A model generated the notes under the pieces. That model was not told the origin of the DNA. It was given only the letters and a program-made list of their open reading frames with translations, and searched no databases. A program made the translations under genes and the position numbers. A DNA stretch of 64,000 nt, taken from NCBI RefSeq assembly GCF_031846305.1, contig NZ_JAVRHY010000005.1, positions 1 to 64,000 of the forward strand. Direction: 5' to 3'. The DNA comes from Spectribacter acetivorans (GTDB lineage: Bacteria > Pseudomonadota > Gammaproteobacteria > Nevskiales > Salinisphaeraceae). Below are positions 34,124 through 42,020 of the stretch, piece after piece; the stretch's first letter is position 1; each line of letters begins with the position of its first letter.

Positions 34124-34275
34124 TGCCACGCATGCGCCGCAAGGGCGATCTGCCGGAGAGAGTCTGCGCCGGCTGCGGCCGGCCGTTTGCCTGGCGCCGC
34201 AAGTGGGCTCGTCACTGGGAGGCGGTGCGTTACTGCAGCCAGCGCTGCAAGCGCCAGGGTCGCACCGGCGCATGA
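34123..34275 (+). CDS. DUF2256 zinc-ribbon-like small protein
   Basis: A 50-residue basic protein with 'VCAGCGRPFAWRRKWARHWE' followed by 'VRYCSQRCKR': two Cys pairs (CxxC and CxxxC) with the WxxxW core of DUF2256. Members are frequently encoded next to photolyases and cryptochromes, as here. Both ends overlap neighbours: TGATG with the upstream membrane protein and ATGA with the cryptochrome. A zinc-binding role is likely; its function is unknown. Confidence 0.85.
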   Translation: MPRMRRKGDLPERVCAGCGRPFAWRRKWARHWEAVRYCSQRCKRQGRTGA

Positions 34276-35666
34276 CCACGGCGATCTACTGGATCAAGAA
34301 TGACCTGCGGCTGGACGACAATCCGGCACTGACCGCCGCGGCCGCCGGCGCCGATCACTGGCTGGCGGTCTATTGCATCGACGCCCGCCATGAGGCGCGG
34401 GACGCGGACGGCCAGCCTCGTCTGGGTCCGCACCGGCGGGCATTCCTGCGCGAGTCGCTGACCGATATGCGGGAACGTCTGGCGGCGTGCGGCGGCCGGC
34501 TGCTGGTATTGCAGGGCGACCCGTCCGATCTCCTGCCGCGACTGGCGGCCACCCTGGGTGCCGAGCGGGTCACGACCACCTTCGAAATTGCCCCGGAAGA
34601 ACGCGACCAGGTCGCCGCCGTGGCGCGCGCCCTGCCGGCCGGCATGCTCGACTGCCACGAGGCGAACGGGTTGTACGAGGCTGCCGAACTGCCGTTCGCG
34701 CCGGATGACGTGCCGCCCGGTTTCAGCCGCTTTCGCCGCAAGGTGGAGGGCTACTGCCGTCCCGGCGCGCCAATCCCCGCGCCCACCCGCCTGCCGCCGC
34801 CCCCGCCGGGACTGACGGGCTGGCCGGACGCGCTGCCGGCGTCATCCGACTGGCCGGCGGCGGGCTGCCCCTACACCGGCGGCGAGAGCGCCGGGCTGGC
34901 GCGGGTCCGGCATTATTTTTGGGACACGGAGGCCCTGGCCGACTACAAGCAGACCCGCAACGGGCTTCTGGGACCGGATTTTTCCTCCCGATTCTCGCCC
35001 TGGCTGGCGCTGGGCTGCCTCTCCCCGCGGCAGCTGATGGCAGAAATCCACCGCTTCGAGCGCGAGGTCGTGGCCAACGAGTCCACCTACTGGCTGGGCT
35101 TCGAACTACTGTGGCGGGAGTTCTTTCGCTGGATTCTGCGCGCCTACGGCGGCCGGCTGTTCCGGCGGGCCGGCATTCTGAACCGGCAGGACCGGCCGCG
35201 TGCCCGCGATGACGATCGCTTCGCGGCCTGGCGCGAGGGCCGCACCGGCATGCCGTTCGTCGACGCCAACATGCGCGAGCTGGCCGCTACCGGCTACATG
35301 TCCAACCGGGGGCGCCAGAACGCCGCCAGTTTCTTCGCCCGCGATCTGGGGCAGGACTGGCGCCGCGGGGCGGCCTGGTTCGAGAGCCGTCTGGTGGATT
35401 ACGACGTCGCCAGCAACTGGGGCAACTGGGCCAGCGTGGCAGGGGTGGGCACCGACCGCCGCGACCGCGGGTTCGATGTCCTCTGGCAGGCCCGGCGCTA
35501 TGATCCCGACGCGGCATTCGTCGGTCACTGGCTGCCCGAGCTGCGGGGGCTGCCCGCGGACCAGCGGCACACGCCGTTTCTGCTGCCCGACGAGCTGCGG
35601 CGACAACTCGATTATCCGACGCTGGCGACGGTGCCCGCTGCCTGGCGCGACGCCGCCGCAGACTGA
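34272..35666 (+). CDS. cryptochrome DASH / deoxyribodipyrimidine photolyase family
   Basis: A 464-residue FAD/MTHF flavoprotein. The N-terminal photolyase domain begins 'TAIYWIKNDLRLDDNP'. 'DFSSRFSPWLALGCLSPRQL', 'STYWLGFELLWREFFRW', 'GYMSNRGRQNAASFFARDL' and 'YDVASNWGNWASVAGVGTDRR' are the FAD-domain motifs of the DASH subfamily, whose members repair cyclobutane dimers in single-stranded or loop DNA and may have signalling roles. The ATG at 34272 overlaps the DUF2256 stop. Length is at the short end for DASH proteins, as there is no C-terminal extension. Confidence 0.9.
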   Translation: MTTAIYWIKNDLRLDDNPALTAAAAGADHWLAVYCIDARHEARDADGQPRLGPHRRAFLRESLTDMRERLAACGGRLLVLQGDPSDLLPRLAATLGAERVTTTFEIAPEERDQVAAVARALPAGMLDCHEANGLYEAAELPFAPDDVPPGFSRFRRKVEGYCRPGAPIPAPTRLPPPPPGLTGWPDALPASSDWPAAGCPYTGGESAGLARVRHYFWDTEALADYKQTRNGLLGPDFSSRFSPWLALGCLSPRQLMAEIHRFEREVVANESTYWLGFELLWREFFRWILRAYGGRLFRRAGILNRQDRPRARDDDRFAAWREGRTGMPFVDANMRELAATGYMSNRGRQNAASFFARDLGQDWRRGAAWFESRLVDYDVASNWGNWASVAGVGTDRRDRGFDVLWQARRYDPDAAFVGHWLPELRGLPADQRHTPFLLPDELRRQLDYPTLATVPAAWRDAAAD

Positions 35667-35687
35667 CCACAACTCGAGGCATTTCCC

Positions 35688-36155
35688 ATGTTCCGATTCC
35701 TGATCTTCCTGCCTCTGGCTAGCCTCGCGGCCGGCTGCGCCAGCATGACCGAACGCAGCACCGGCCTGGTCGACGGCGGGCTGACCGACTGCCCCGCCGC
35801 CCCGCGCTGCGTGAGCAGCCAGGCCAACGATCCCGACAAGCGCGTGCCCGCCCTGCGGCTGCAGCAGCCGGCGGATCAGGCCTGGCCGGCGGTGCGCGAG
35901 GCGGTGGCCGGCATGCCGCGTACTACCATCGTCACGGCCGACGACCGCTATCTGCATGCCGAAGTGATCAGCCCCTGGCGGTTCTACACCGATGATCTGG
36001 AACTGCTGCTGGAACCCGACGCCGGGCGCATCCAGGTGCGTTCCAGCGCCCGCGTCGGCTACTACGATTTCCAGGTGAATCGCGAGCGGGTGGAAGCGCT
36101 TGCCGAGCGTCTGGAAGCGCGCGGCATGACCGCGCCCGCCGGGTCGCAGCCGTGA
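35688..36155 (+). CDS. DUF1499-family lipoprotein
   Basis: A 155-residue protein with signal peptide and lipobox 'LAAGC' near residue 17. 'DCPAAPRCVSSQANDPDKRVPAL', then 'IVTADDRYLHAEVISPWRFYTDDLELLL' and 'IQVRSSARVGYYDFQVNRERVE' are the conserved features of DUF1499. The function is unknown, but members are common next to photolyase/cryptochrome and stress genes. It starts 21 bp after the cryptochrome stop and overlaps the next gene (GTGA). Confidence 0.82.
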   Translation: MFRFLIFLPLASLAAGCASMTERSTGLVDGGLTDCPAAPRCVSSQANDPDKRVPALRLQQPADQAWPAVREAVAGMPRTTIVTADDRYLHAEVISPWRFYTDDLELLLEPDAGRIQVRSSARVGYYDFQVNRERVEALAERLEARGMTAPAGSQP

Positions 36156-37036
36156 TCCGGGTCCGGCCGGCAGCAGCGGCACTGCTCGCCGCCCTGCTCC
36201 TGGGGGGCTGTGTCAGTCACAGCGGCCGGGTGGCGGGCGAGGCCCAGCCGGCGCCGCAGACCCGGGATTTCCGGCTTCAGGAAAACGTTGCCTACGTCGG
36301 CGACGACTGGCCCGAGCGTCTGCGCGGCGATCTCTACCGCCCCGCCGGCGCGGGCCCCTTCCCCGGGGTGCTGCTGGTGCACGGCGGCGGCTGGGCTCGG
36401 GGCGAGCCGGACGACATGGCTGATATCGCCGAACGCCTGGCCCGTCGCGGATTCGTGGTGTTCAACGTGGGTTATCGGTTCGCCCCGGACACCGTCTTCC
36501 CCGGCCAGATTCACGATCTGCAGATGGCGCTGCGCTGGCTGCGGGACAACGCTGACCGGCTGTCGCTGGACCCGGCCCGTATCGGCGGCATGGGCTATTC
36601 CGCCGGGGCCCATCTGGTGGCGCTGCTGGGCATGATCGAGGCGGGCGACGAGCTGGATCAGCCCCACGGCGGGCCGGATACGCGCCTGCAGGCGGTGGTG
36701 GCCGGCGGCACGCCCACCGATCTGCGCAAGTTCGAGGGCGGTACGTTGGTACCGCAGTTTCTCGGCACCTCACGGGAAGACGGGCCCGACATCTACGCCC
36801 GGGCGTCGCCCGTCACCCACATTCACGAGCAGGCGCCGCCGGTATTCCTGTATCACGGCGGGCTGGACATGCTGGTGCCGCCGGATCATGCCGAGGACAT
36901 GAAGGCCGCGCTGGATGCCGCCGGCGTGCCGGCCGAGCTGTACCTGGTCCGCGGGCTCGGTCACGTGGCGCTGTTCCTGGCCGACCGCGGCGCGGTGGAC
37001 GCCGGGATCGATTTCCTCGACCGCGTGCTGCGCTGA
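36152..37036 (+). CDS. alpha/beta hydrolase (esterase, BD-FAE-like), lipoprotein
   Basis: A 294-residue protein starting at GTG 36152, overlapping the DUF1499 stop. The signal peptide ends in 'LLGGC'. The hydrolase has the oxyanion-hole 'HGGGW', nucleophile 'GYSAGAH', 'YHGGLDMLVPPDH' with the catalytic Asp region, and a late His ('GLGHVAL'), as in carboxylesterases of the BD-FAE/HSL type. The substrate is unknown, and lipidation would place the enzyme in the periplasm or at the outer membrane. Confidence 0.85.
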   Translation: MIRVRPAAAALLAALLLGGCVSHSGRVAGEAQPAPQTRDFRLQENVAYVGDDWPERLRGDLYRPAGAGPFPGVLLVHGGGWARGEPDDMADIAERLARRGFVVFNVGYRFAPDTVFPGQIHDLQMALRWLRDNADRLSLDPARIGGMGYSAGAHLVALLGMIEAGDELDQPHGGPDTRLQAVVAGGTPTDLRKFEGGTLVPQFLGTSREDGPDIYARASPVTHIHEQAPPVFLYHGGLDMLVPPDHAEDMKAALDAAGVPAELYLVRGLGHVALFLADRGAVDAGIDFLDRVLR

Positions 37037-37043
37037 CGGGCGT

Positions 37044-37049
37044 TACACT
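37044..37049 (+). promoter_or_regulatory. -10-like hexamer TACACT before the YceH-like gene
   Basis: GTTACACTG lies 8 bp after the hydrolase stop and about 32 bp before the YceH-like ATG. The same hexamer precedes argS, priA and the RRM gene. There is no strong -35. Confidence 0.25.
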
Positions 37050-37080
37050 GCGCGTCTTTGCTCTGGGCGAGGAGTCCGGC

Positions 37081-37779
37081 ATGGAATTGGAACTGGATAC
37101 GGTTGAGCAGCGGGTGCTCGGCAGTCTGGTGGAAAAGGCGGTGACCACGCCGGAGCAGTATCCGCTGTCGGTCAACGCGGTGGTCAACGCCTGCAACCAG
37201 AAAAGCGCCCGCGACCCGGTGATGGCGCTGAGCGAGGGCGACGTCCGCGCCACCCTCGGGGCGCTGACCCGCAAGAATCTGGTACGCATGGCCTCCGGCT
37301 ACGGCGGCCGGGTCAGCAAGTACGAACACCGGCTGGCCGGCGGGCCGGGCACGCCGCTGGCGCTGTCGCCCGAGGCCATGGCGCTGCTGGCTCTGTTGTT
37401 CCTGCGTGGCCCGCAAACCTCGGGAGAGCTGCGCACGCGTGCCCAGCGGCTGTTCGCGTTCGACAGCGTCGCGGCGGTGGAAGCGACGCTGGATGACATG
37501 GCCGCCGATCCGGCCGGGCCGCTGGTGCGGCGACTGGCGCGCGAGCCGGGCAAGCGCGAATGCCGGTACGCCCACACGCTGGGCTCCGGGGCCGACATGG
37601 ATGCCGATGCCCCCGCCGCCCCGCTGGGCCGGGCGGCGCCCGACGACGACGAACGCCCGGCGCCCGTCGTACGGCCCGGCGGCGATCTCGACGACCGGGT
37701 GGCAACCCTGGAAGCCCGGGTGGCGACGCTGGAGGCGCGGCTGGCCGCGCTGGAAATTTCCGACCCTGAGACCGATTGA
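37081..37779 (+). CDS. YceH-family (DUF480) winged-helix protein
   Basis: A 232-residue protein. 'VEQRVLGSLVEKAVTTPEQYPLS', 'NAVVNACNQKSARDPV' and 'LLFLRGPQTSGELRTRAQRLF' are the DUF480 signatures, two winged-helix domains of unknown DNA- or protein-binding function. The C-terminus has a short coiled coil of three heptad-like 'VATLEARLAALE' units. Length is normal. The stop overlaps the next start as TGATG. GAGGAG lies 8 nt before the ATG, a good SD. Confidence 0.9.
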   Translation: MELELDTVEQRVLGSLVEKAVTTPEQYPLSVNAVVNACNQKSARDPVMALSEGDVRATLGALTRKNLVRMASGYGGRVSKYEHRLAGGPGTPLALSPEAMALLALLFLRGPQTSGELRTRAQRLFAFDSVAAVEATLDDMAADPAGPLVRRLAREPGKRECRYAHTLGSGADMDADAPAAPLGRAAPDDDERPAPVVRPGGDLDDRVATLEARVATLEARLAALEISDPETD

Positions 37780-38765
37780 TGCGTTATCCCCTGTCCGTTC
37801 TCGACCTGATTCCGGTGGCCAGCGGCACGCCGGCCTCGCTGGCGGTGCGCCGCAGCGTCGATCTGGCACAACTGGCCGAGGAACTCGGCTATGTGCGCTA
37901 CTGGATTTCCGAGCACCACAGCATGCCCAGCCTGGCCAGTCCGGCGCCGGAGCCGATCCTGGCCCACGTGGCCGCCCGCACCGATCGCATCCGTGTGGGC
38001 CCGGGCGGGATCATGCTGCCCAACCACAAGCCGCTGCGGGTGGCGGAGCTGTTCCACACCATGGAAGCGCTCTACCCTGGCCGCATGGACCTGGGCATCG
38101 GCCGCGCCCCGGGCTCGGACGCGCGGGCCTCGAAGGCGCTGGGGGCCGAGTCGCCGGAACGCTTCGGCGACCTGTTCAACCAGATGCTGTCGCTATCGCG
38201 CGGGACCCTGCCGCGCATGCACCCCATCAACGGGGTCAAGGTGATGCCCAACGATGTCGGCCTGCCGCCGATCTGGATTCTGGGTTCCAGCGGCGCCAGT
38301 GCGGCGGCCGCGGGCGGCGCCGGCATGGGCTACAGCTTCGCCAGCCACTTCAGCGCCACCCCGCCGGGGCCGGCCATAACCCGCTATCGCGAGGCCTTCC
38401 AGCCCTCGGACGAATTTCCCGAGCCGCATGCCATTCTCGGGGTGTCGGTGATCTGCGCGCCCACCGAGGACGAGGCCGAGTACCTGGCCGCCAGCTTCGA
38501 TCTGGCCTGGCTGCGGCTCAACAAGGGCGACTTCCAGCCGCTGCCCACGCCGGAAGAGGCCATGGATTACGACTACACCGAAGGCGACCGCGAGCTGATC
38601 GCGGAGAATCGCCAGCGGCACGTGGTGGGGGATCCGCAACAGGTACGCGAGCGCCTCGACACCATGATGGCCGAGTCCGGGGCCGACGAACTGATGGTGG
38701 TCTCCAACATCCACGACCACGAGGCGCGCCTGCGCGCCTATCGGCTGATTGCCGGAACCGGCTAG
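37779..38765 (+). CDS. luciferase-like (LLM class) flavin-dependent oxidoreductase
   Basis: A 328-residue protein, 'MRYPLSVLDLIPVASG', with 'YWISEHHSMPSLASPAPE', 'RIRVGPGGIMLPNHKPLRVAE' and 'GRMDLGIGRAPGSD': the MsnO8/LLM monooxygenase family, which uses FMNH2 and O2. I prefer ATG 37779 because it forms a TGATG overlap with the YceH-like stop. The substrate is unknown. It is the last gene of a seven-gene coupled string beginning near 33878. It is convergent with the PBP7-type gene and overlaps it by 4 bp. Confidence 0.9.
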   Translation: MRYPLSVLDLIPVASGTPASLAVRRSVDLAQLAEELGYVRYWISEHHSMPSLASPAPEPILAHVAARTDRIRVGPGGIMLPNHKPLRVAELFHTMEALYPGRMDLGIGRAPGSDARASKALGAESPERFGDLFNQMLSLSRGTLPRMHPINGVKVMPNDVGLPPIWILGSSGASAAAAGGAGMGYSFASHFSATPPGPAITRYREAFQPSDEFPEPHAILGVSVICAPTEDEAEYLAASFDLAWLRLNKGDFQPLPTPEEAMDYDYTEGDRELIAENRQRHVVGDPQQVRERLDTMMAESGADELMVVSNIHDHEARLRAYRLIAGTG

Positions 38766-39715
38766 CGGGTCAGGGCGGCGGTGGCAGTGTCGCCGTCGCT
38801 CGGCATGCGCACCACCCGCGGCAGATCGGCTTCCAGCGGCGCGGTCCGGCGGCGTTCATAGGCCAGCGCCGGTCCCGCCACGCGGCCACCCTCGCCCTCG
38901 ACCAGCCAGCGGCGGATGCGGCCGATGTCGCCGATCGGCGTGAGCTTGCCGAAGGCATTGAGCACCACCACGCCATAGCGGCGGCCATCCACCCGCACCA
39001 CCGTGGCCAGGCAGCGGCCGGCCTCATCGAGGTACCCGGTCTTGCTGACCAGTACGTCCCAGTCCGCGCGGCGCACCAGCGGATTGGTGTTGCCGTAGGG
39101 CAGCGTGTAGGCCGGGTTGCCGAAGCGGGCGGTGTAACTGCCGGTCTGGGTGTAGTCGCGGATTTCGTCGCGCGCGAGCGCCGCCGTCAGCAGGCGGATC
39201 AGATCGGCGGCGGTGGCACGGTTGCCGGGCGACAGGCCGGTGGGGTCGACGAACCGCGACCGGTGCATCTCCAGCGTCTCGGCCTTGCGGTTCATGGCCG
39301 CCACGAAGGCGTCGAATCCGCCGGGATGATGGTGGGCCAGGTTGTAGGCGGCGCGGTTCTCCGAGCTCATCAGCGCCAGCCGCAGCAGCTCGCCGCGGGC
39401 CATGGTGGAGCCCGGCCGGATGCGGGAATAGGCGTTGTTGGCGGCTTCGCGGTCGCGCTCGATCACGGTCAGTGATTCGTCCAGATCGGCGCCTGATTCC
39501 AGCACCACCAGCGCCGTCATCAGCTTGGTGACCGAGGCGATGGGCACCGGGCGGTCGGCGTGCTTGGCGTAGAGCATCACGCCTTCGTCCAGGTCCACCA
39601 CGGCGGCGTGCACGGAGGCCAGGTGCAGGCGGTCGGTATCGCGCGTGAGGGCCTCGCCGTGAGCCGTGAATGCAACAAGGGTGAGCAGCAGGACGCCGAG
39701 CGGCTTCAGGGACAT
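38762..39715 (-). CDS. D-alanyl-D-alanine endopeptidase, PBP7-type (low-molecular-weight PBP)
   Basis: A 317-residue peptidase of the SxxK family that cleaves peptidoglycan cross-links. From the ATG at 39715 it has a Sec signal peptide ('LGVLLLTLVAFTAHGEA'). The catalytic motifs are 'SVTKL' (SxxK), 'SSENRAAY' (SxN) and 'SKTGY' (KTG). Longer in-frame starts would displace the signal peptide. Length matches PbpG-like proteins. The DUF3301 gene diverges from it with a 121-bp gap. Confidence 0.88.
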   Translation of the reverse strand: MSLKPLGVLLLTLVAFTAHGEALTRDTDRLHLASVHAAVVDLDEGVMLYAKHADRPVPIASVTKLMTALVVLESGADLDESLTVIERDREAANNAYSRIRPGSTMARGELLRLALMSSENRAAYNLAHHHPGGFDAFVAAMNRKAETLEMHRSRFVDPTGLSPGNRATAADLIRLLTAALARDEIRDYTQTGSYTARFGNPAYTLPYGNTNPLVRRADWDVLVSKTGYLDEAGRCLATVVRVDGRRYGVVVLNAFGKLTPIGDIGRIRRWLVEGEGGRVAGPALAYERRRTAPLEADLPRVVRMPSDGDTATAALTR

Positions 39716-39836
39716 TGCGGGGACGTGAAGGGACCGGGCCAACCCGGATTCTGCCCGGGGATTCGGCCGGCGGCTACCCCCGGCGGCGGGTGGACCGCCA
39801 TACTGGGCCGGTGGAATACGACATGGAAACCGCCCC

Positions 39837-40139
39837 GTGAACAACCTGCTCTGGCTGCTGGGTTTCGCCCTGCTGGGGCTGGCCTGGTGGAGTGCGCTGG
39901 GGGCGCGGGCACGGGCGCGCGATGCTGCCCGCCGCGCCTGCGCCGAGGCCGAGGTGATGTATATCGACGAAATTCATCTGCGCGCCCTGCGCCCGGGCCG
40001 CGACCGGCGGGGCCGCGCCACGCTGCGCCGGACCTATGGCTTCGAGTTCTACGTGCGCGGCGAACGGCGCTATGCCGGGTCGGTGGTGCTGCACGGGCGT
40101 CGCGTGGCCGATGTCGACCTCGATCCGCACCCGCTATGA
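39837..40139 (+). CDS. DUF3301-family membrane protein
   Basis: A 100-residue protein with one N-terminal transmembrane helix (about 3-22), then a basic domain with 'AEVMYIDEIHLRALRPGRDRRG' and 'RRTYGFEFYVRGERRYAGSVVLHGRRV', the DUF3301 core, of unknown function. The start is GTG. It overlaps the convergent DsbA-like gene by 6 bp. Confidence 0.8.
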   Translation: MNNLLWLLGFALLGLAWWSALGARARARDAARRACAEAEVMYIDEIHLRALRPGRDRRGRATLRRTYGFEFYVRGERRYAGSVVLHGRRVADVDLDPHPL

Positions 40140-40805
40140 GCCGGCGTCGCGCCGCCGCTGTACCAGGAAATCGATCACCTGCAGAAAACGCTGGTAGGTC
40201 CGGGCCGGCACCGGGTCGGCGAAGTAGTGGCCGTCCACTCCCATCGTGGGCGTGGTGCGCACGCCGTAGCCCTGGCTGATCAGGAAGGCGGCGTTGATGC
40301 GCTTGTCGATGGTCGGGCTGTCGAACACCCGGTCGAAGTCATCGCCGTCCACGCCGTGCTCGACCAGAAAGGCGCGAATGTCGGCCCGCGTCTGCAGCGG
40401 CCGGCCCTGGCGCAGCACCGCTTCGAAAATGTTCGTGTGCAGGCGGTCGATCACCCCCAGCGCCTCGACGGTGTAGAACAGCCGGACGTGCAGGTCGCCG
40501 CCGGGCCCGGTGGTCAGAGGCACGCGCCTGAGCACCACGTCATCGGGCAGCCCCCGCGCCCATTGGGCGAGAATGGGCTCGAAGATGTAGCAGTGCCGAC
40601 AGCTGTAGGCAAAGAAATCCAGTACCTCGATGCGGTCGCCCGAGCGGGTGGCCATCGGGGGATCGAGCGCGCGGAAGTGAACGCCCGGCTGGAAACCGGC
40701 CGGCTCAGCATGGCCGGTCAACGGCAGGCCGAGCACGACGAGGGCGGTGGCCAGGACTGTCGCGAGGTGGCCGCAACGCGCCGGCCGGCGGGGGAATCGA
40801 GCCAT
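40134..40805 (-). CDS. DsbA-like periplasmic thiol-disulfide oxidoreductase
   Basis: A 223-residue protein with a Sec signal peptide ending about 33. 'VLDFFAYSCRHCYIFEP' holds the redox CxxC (Cys69, Cys72) of the thioredoxin fold, here C-R-H-C instead of the C-P-H-C of E. coli DsbA. 'GVRTTPTMGVDGHYF' provides the cis-Pro loop. The helical insertion is present. DsbA enzymes introduce disulfides into exported proteins. No dsbB is adjacent. Replacing Pro by Arg may alter redox potential (inference). Confidence 0.88.
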   Translation of the reverse strand: MARFPRRPARCGHLATVLATALVVLGLPLTGHAEPAGFQPGVHFRALDPPMATRSGDRIEVLDFFAYSCRHCYIFEPILAQWARGLPDDVVLRRVPLTTGPGGDLHVRLFYTVEALGVIDRLHTNIFEAVLRQGRPLQTRADIRAFLVEHGVDGDDFDRVFDSPTIDKRINAAFLISQGYGVRTTPTMGVDGHYFADPVPARTYQRFLQVIDFLVQRRRDAGS

Positions 40806-40839
40806 GAATGCGGCGTCGGCAACGGAAGGGGCAGGCCTC

Positions 40840-40845
40840 TATAAT
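40840..40845 (+). promoter_or_regulatory. perfect TATAAT -10 upstream of yajQ
   Basis: TATAAT (40840-40845) sits 29 bp before the yajQ ATG. No good -35 is seen at the expected distance, so it may use an activator or the extended element. Confidence 0.4.
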
Positions 40846-40874
40846 GGCTCATCCCGTTCGCCATGCCGAGTGCC

Positions 40875-41357
40875 ATGCCCTCTTTCGATATCGTCTCCGA
40901 AGTGGATGTCCACGAACTCACCAACGCCGTGGACCAGGCCAACCGCGAGCTGGGCAACCGGTTCGACTTCAAGGGCGTGGATGCCGGTTTCGACTGGGAC
41001 AAGCAGGTCCTGACCGAGCACGCCCCCAGCGAATTCCAGCTGGATCAGATGCACGACATCCTGCGCCAGCGCCTGCCCGCCCGGGGCATCGACCTGCGCA
41101 GTCTGGAACTGGGCGACACGCAGTCCAACCTGGCCGGTGTGCGCCGCACGGTGACCTTCAAGCAGGGCATCGAGCAGGCGGCGGCCAAGCGCATCATCGC
41201 CGAACTGAAGAAGTCCAAGCTCAAGGTCAGCGCCCAGATCCAGGAGGACAAGATCCGCGTCACCGGCAAGAAGCGCGATGACCTGCAGGCGGCCATGGCC
41301 ATGCTGAAGAAATCCGAGCAGGAACTGCCGTTGCAGTTCGATAATTTCCGGGATTGA
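40875..41357 (+). CDS. yajQ: YajQ family nucleotide-binding protein
   Basis: A 160-residue protein starting 'MPSFDIVSEVDVHELTNAV', with 'GNRFDFKGVDA' and the end 'PLQFDNFRD', all invariant in YajQ. YajQ proteins bind nucleotides and in Xanthomonas and Pseudomonas bind cyclic di-GMP and a LysR regulator. The ATG at 40875 gives the canonical start, and an upstream ATG at 40863 would add four residues. A perfect TATAAT lies upstream. Confidence 0.95.
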   Translation: MPSFDIVSEVDVHELTNAVDQANRELGNRFDFKGVDAGFDWDKQVLTEHAPSEFQLDQMHDILRQRLPARGIDLRSLELGDTQSNLAGVRRTVTFKQGIEQAAAKRIIAELKKSKLKVSAQIQEDKIRVTGKKRDDLQAAMAMLKKSEQELPLQFDNFRD

Positions 41358-41375
41358 GGCTTTGGCCGAAGTCGA

Positions 41376-42014
41376 ATGCGTTTACAGGGAACAATCACGC
41401 AGTGGAATGATGAAAGGGGCTTCGGCTTTATCTCATGGCATGGAGACGAAAGCTCTGTTTTTGTCCACGTTAGAGCGTTTTCTGGAAGGTCACGAAGACC
41501 GCAAGTCGGGGATATCGTTTCCTACGAAATCGCCAAGGGCAGGAACGGTAAATCGCGAGCCGAAAAAGTTCGGTACTCAGCTCGCTCCCGGCCCCCGCAA
41601 CAGTTGGAAAAGAAACCGAAGACTGGCCCTTTGCCGATAGTATTTGCGTTATTTTTCGTAGTTTTTATTATATTCGCTGCTTGCCTGGGCCGCATATCCT
41701 GGTTAGTGGTGCTTGCTTATCTTTCAGTAAGTGTCATGACCTTTTTTGTCTATAGTTGGGATAAATCTTCTGCGCGTCTCGGCAAATGGCGGACGTCAGA
41801 ATCGACCCTCCATCTAATGGCCCTGGCTGGCGGCTGGCCTGGTGGGTTGGCGGCGCAGCGCTTTTTACGCCATAAATCTAGCAAGCAAGAATTCCAAGTG
41901 ATCTTCTGGGTCACGGCAAGTCTGAATGTTTCCGCAATTGGTTACCTTGTGTGGGGCGGAAATACAAATATTATCAATCAGTTGATAAATGGAATCTGGC
42001 AAAATGCGGCCTGA
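41376..42014 (+). CDS. cold-shock-domain / DUF1294 membrane fusion protein (probably acquired)
   Basis: A 212-residue fusion. Residues 1-70 form a cold-shock domain ('GTITQWNDERGFGFIS', 'VFVHVRAF'), a nucleic-acid-binding OB fold with the RNP1-like GFGFI. The rest is a DUF1294 membrane domain with hydrophobic helices and the conserved 'YSWDKSSARLGKWRTSE' and 'GGWPGGLAAQRFLRHKSSK' segments. The DNA is visibly AT-richer (about 45-50% GC) than neighbours on both sides, indicating recent transfer. This fusion occurs in many gammaproteobacteria; its function is unknown. It starts 18 bp after yajQ. Confidence 0.88.
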   Translation: MRLQGTITQWNDERGFGFISWHGDESSVFVHVRAFSGRSRRPQVGDIVSYEIAKGRNGKSRAEKVRYSARSRPPQQLEKKPKTGPLPIVFALFFVVFIIFAACLGRISWLVVLAYLSVSVMTFFVYSWDKSSARLGKWRTSESTLHLMALAGGWPGGLAAQRFLRHKSSKQEFQVIFWVTASLNVSAIGYLVWGGNTNIINQLINGIWQNAA

Positions 42015-42020
42015 TGCGCG

